From positions 1 through 17,191 of the forward strand of contig CAIUHB010000102.1 of the NCBI GenBank assembly GCA_903898855.1: a stretch of 17,191 nucleotides of DNA, in the 5' to 3' direction. This document shows, piece after piece, positions 15,487-17,191 of this stretch. Made by a program: the position numbers and the translations under genes. Below the pieces are notes generated by a model, which was not told where the DNA came from, made no database searches, and was given only the letters and a program-made list of their open reading frames with translations. Each line of letters starts with the position of its first letter. Within the stretch, counting starts at the first letter, position 1. The DNA is from an uncultured Actinomycetes bacterium. Lineage in GTDB: Bacteria > Actinomycetota > Actinomycetes > Nanopelagicales > Nanopelagicaceae.

Positions 15487-16617
15487 GTGAGAAGCCCACG
15501 CTTTACTATCGGTTTTTGGCTAGCTCATTTTTCAAGAAAGTCTATGAAAATCTTTTTCAATCGCCCCGGAGAAACTATCGGCGGTCGGATCATATTGTCT
15601 GTATATCCAAACTCAATTAATCGTTTGGCTAAGGGAAAAGAAATACTTTTGGTTTCTGGGACGAACGGCAAAACCTCGACCACCAAATCACTTACCCAAA
15701 TCGTTTCCTCCCTCGGGAAAGCAACTTCGAACAAAACCGGCTCTAATCTCAACTGGGGTGTGGCAAACGCGTTAATGAATCACACGCCCTACGCTGTCTT
15801 AGAAGTCGATGAGCTCCATTTACCAAACGTCATTGCCGAAACAAATCCCAAAGTGGTCTTGTTGTTGAATCTGACCCGCGATCAACTCCACCGAATGCAC
15901 GAAGTAAAACGCGTCGCTGACCGTTGGCGTGACGCCTGCACTAAAGCGGCAGACACAACATTTGTCATTGATGTTGACGACCCCTTTCTCAATTACGCAA
16001 CCCAATCAGCTTCACATGTAGTCAAGGTGAGCTTCGGCGGGCGTCGACATCCTGACGGCTCGGTATGCCCGTCGTGCGGAAAGTATTTGAATTGGAACCG
16101 CGGCACTTACGACTGCTCATGTGGGCTTAACAATAAAAGCGCTAATCAGACTTTCCCTGATGGTTCGGCAGGTTATCGAAATGCGGTGCTCGCAAACATT
16201 GCCGGTGAAGTCATGGGTGCTAAGCCGTTTGAGATAGATGAAAAGGCCTTGGAACGAACAATCACCAAGGAAATAGGTAGGTCCACGGCGACGATCCGCC
16301 TAACAAAGAATCCCGCATCATGGACCGAAGCTCTTCGCGGAGTGGATTCAAATAATGTCGTTCTCATTCTTAACGCACGCCAAGTAGATGGACTCGATAC
16401 ATCGTGGCTCTGGGATGTTTCTTACGCATCGCTCAAAGGCAAGAGGGTGGTTGTGTGTGGTGAGCGGGGATTGGATATGGCATACCGCTTACACGTAGAG
16501 GGCATAGAAAACACCTTGGTTGATACTCTCGAAGAGGCAATGTCCGAATTTCCTTCGGGGTCGAAAGTCTCTGTTCTTGCGGCTTACACCGCCTTCTTCG
16601 CATTGGCCAGCAAATGA
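15487..16617 (+). CDS. murT: Lipid II isoglutaminyl synthase, Mur ligase-like subunit MurT
   Basis: 376 residues. With GatD it amidates the alpha-carboxyl of D-Glu in lipid II, giving D-isoglutamine, at the cytoplasmic face of the membrane. It has the Mur-ligase P-loop SGTNGKTSTT (57-66), NLTRDQLHR (128-136) of the central domain, a Cys4 zinc ribbon inserted in the middle domain (Cys194, 197, 210, 212) that separates MurT from other Mur ligases, and the C-terminal DUF1727 region with DGLDTSWLWD, thought to help activate the GatD glutaminase. The GTG at 15487 is chosen because residues 1-50 match the normal MurT N-terminus, which a start at Met20 (15544) would lose. It is shorter than Staphylococcus MurT (437). 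The second Cys pair is CxC rather than CxxC. The stop overlaps the gatD start (ATGA), indicating translational coupling. Confidence 0.94.
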   Translation: MRSPRFTIGFWLAHFSRKSMKIFFNRPGETIGGRIILSVYPNSINRLAKGKEILLVSGTNGKTSTTKSLTQIVSSLGKATSNKTGSNLNWGVANALMNHTPYAVLEVDELHLPNVIAETNPKVVLLLNLTRDQLHRMHEVKRVADRWRDACTKAADTTFVIDVDDPFLNYATQSASHVVKVSFGGRRHPDGSVCPSCGKYLNWNRGTYDCSCGLNNKSANQTFPDGSAGYRNAVLANIAGEVMGAKPFEIDEKALERTITKEIGRSTATIRLTKNPASWTEALRGVDSNNVVLILNARQVDGLDTSWLWDVSYASLKGKRVVVCGERGLDMAYRLHVEGIENTLVDTLEEAMSEFPSGSKVSVLAAYTAFFALASK

Positions 16618-17191
16618 GCACGTCGTTAAAGATTGTGCGTATCCACAACGAACTCCTAGGTACTTATGGAGACCAAGGGAATGCCGATGTATTGGCCTTT
16701 CGAGCTAAAGCTCGATCTATAGATGCTCATATTCTTGATGTGTCCTATCTCGACGTTATGCCTACTGATGGTGATATCTATCTAATGGGTGGTGCGGAAG
16801 ATGCCGCACAACTGCTTTCACTTGAGGCACTACAGCGCGATAACAATCTTCAGGCCGCTGTAGAGCGCGGCGCCGTCCTCCTAGCGATTTGTGCTGGGTT
16901 TCAAATCATCGGCAACTCGTTTGAAGCATCGGGCAAAAAAGTCGCTGGACTGGGATTGCTAAATATCGATAGTGCATCCGGGGCAAACATTGGAAAGAAG
17001 CGCTTCGTTGGGGATATCAAAATTAAATCTGATGTGGTCGGTTGTGAATTAACAGGCTTTGAAAATCATGCTGGCTACACAACGCTCGGCGCGGGAGTCC
17101 ACCCGCTCGGATCTGTTGTCGTCGGCCACGGTAATGGCGATGATAAATATGATGGAGCGGTATCGGGAAATATCTTTGGTACATACCTTCA
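16614..17191 (+). CDS. gatD: Lipid II isoglutaminyl synthase, glutaminase subunit GatD (3'-truncated by window edge)
   Basis: The first 192 codons of the class I glutamine amidotransferase that releases ammonia from glutamine for MurT. It opens with IVRIHNELLGTYGDQGN (7-23), typical of GatD/CobQ-like glutaminases. The nucleophile elbow is AICAGFQIIG with Cys93 (Staphylococcus GatD uses Cys94). GFENHAGYT (148-156) is the conserved loop after it. The sequence ends in FGTYL followed by the bases CA, so the next codon is probably the catalytic His, expected near residue 189-193. The ATG overlaps the murT stop by ATGA. Full-length GatD is about 240 residues, so about 50 are missing. Confidence 0.95.
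   Translation, partial: MSTSLKIVRIHNELLGTYGDQGNADVLAFRAKARSIDAHILDVSYLDVMPTDGDIYLMGGAEDAAQLLSLEALQRDNNLQAAVERGAVLLAICAGFQIIGNSFEASGKKVAGLGLLNIDSASGANIGKKRFVGDIKIKSDVVGCELTGFENHAGYTTLGAGVHPLGSVVVGHGNGDDKYDGAVSGNIFGTYL

Overview
The window looks like chromosomal DNA from a monoderm actinobacterium of moderate G+C, plausibly one of the streamlined freshwater or marine lineages (Nanopelagicales/acI type). Three things point there. TopA has a mycobacterial-type C-terminus of GRFGxY repeats with a Lys/Ala tail. The thymidylate kinase is fused behind an MFS membrane domain, an actinobacterial arrangement. The MurT/GatD pair amidates lipid II, which fits a Gram-positive wall. Taxonomy is inferred; no rRNA is present.

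Layout. (1) 2-5659, plus strand: housekeeping block of topA (3' part), galE, MFS-tmk fusion and holB, tightly spaced. (2) 5700-8978, plus strand: a VOC/glyoxalase-like protein, two FkbM-type methyltransferases and a GT4 glycosyltransferase, 2-6 bases apart. (3) 12499-8982, minus strand: a GT25-GT2-ABC exporter operon that meets the GT4 gene tail to tail with only 3 bases between stops. (4) 12559-13539, plus strand: a GT11 (alpha-1,2-fucosyltransferase-like) gene, divergent from the GT25 operon across a 59-base gap. (5) 13570-13641: tRNA-Thr(CGT). (6) 15416-13656, minus strand: a large GT-C/GT39-like membrane glycosyltransferase. (7) 15487-17191, plus strand: murT and the start of gatD, overlapping by ATGA.

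Functional reading. Regions 2-6 form a more AT-rich surface-glycan island between a replication/nucleotide block and a cell-wall block. Four cytoplasmic glycosyltransferases (GT4, GT2, GT25, GT11) and two sugar or lipid O-methyltransferase candidates could build a decorated oligosaccharide. The ABC exporter resembles lipid-linked-oligosaccharide flippases, and the GT-C protein could act on the outer face. GalE could supply UDP-galactose. No initiating sugar-phosphate transferase, Wzy polymerase or GDP-fucose genes are visible, so any pathway must be completed elsewhere. No intergenic stretch exceeds about 120 bases, and I see no IS element, CRISPR array or phage gene. The best candidates for something new are the glycan island as a unit, the overlapping divergent promoters at about 12500-12540, leaderless-type starts, and a sharply GC-rich tract across the topA/galE junction.
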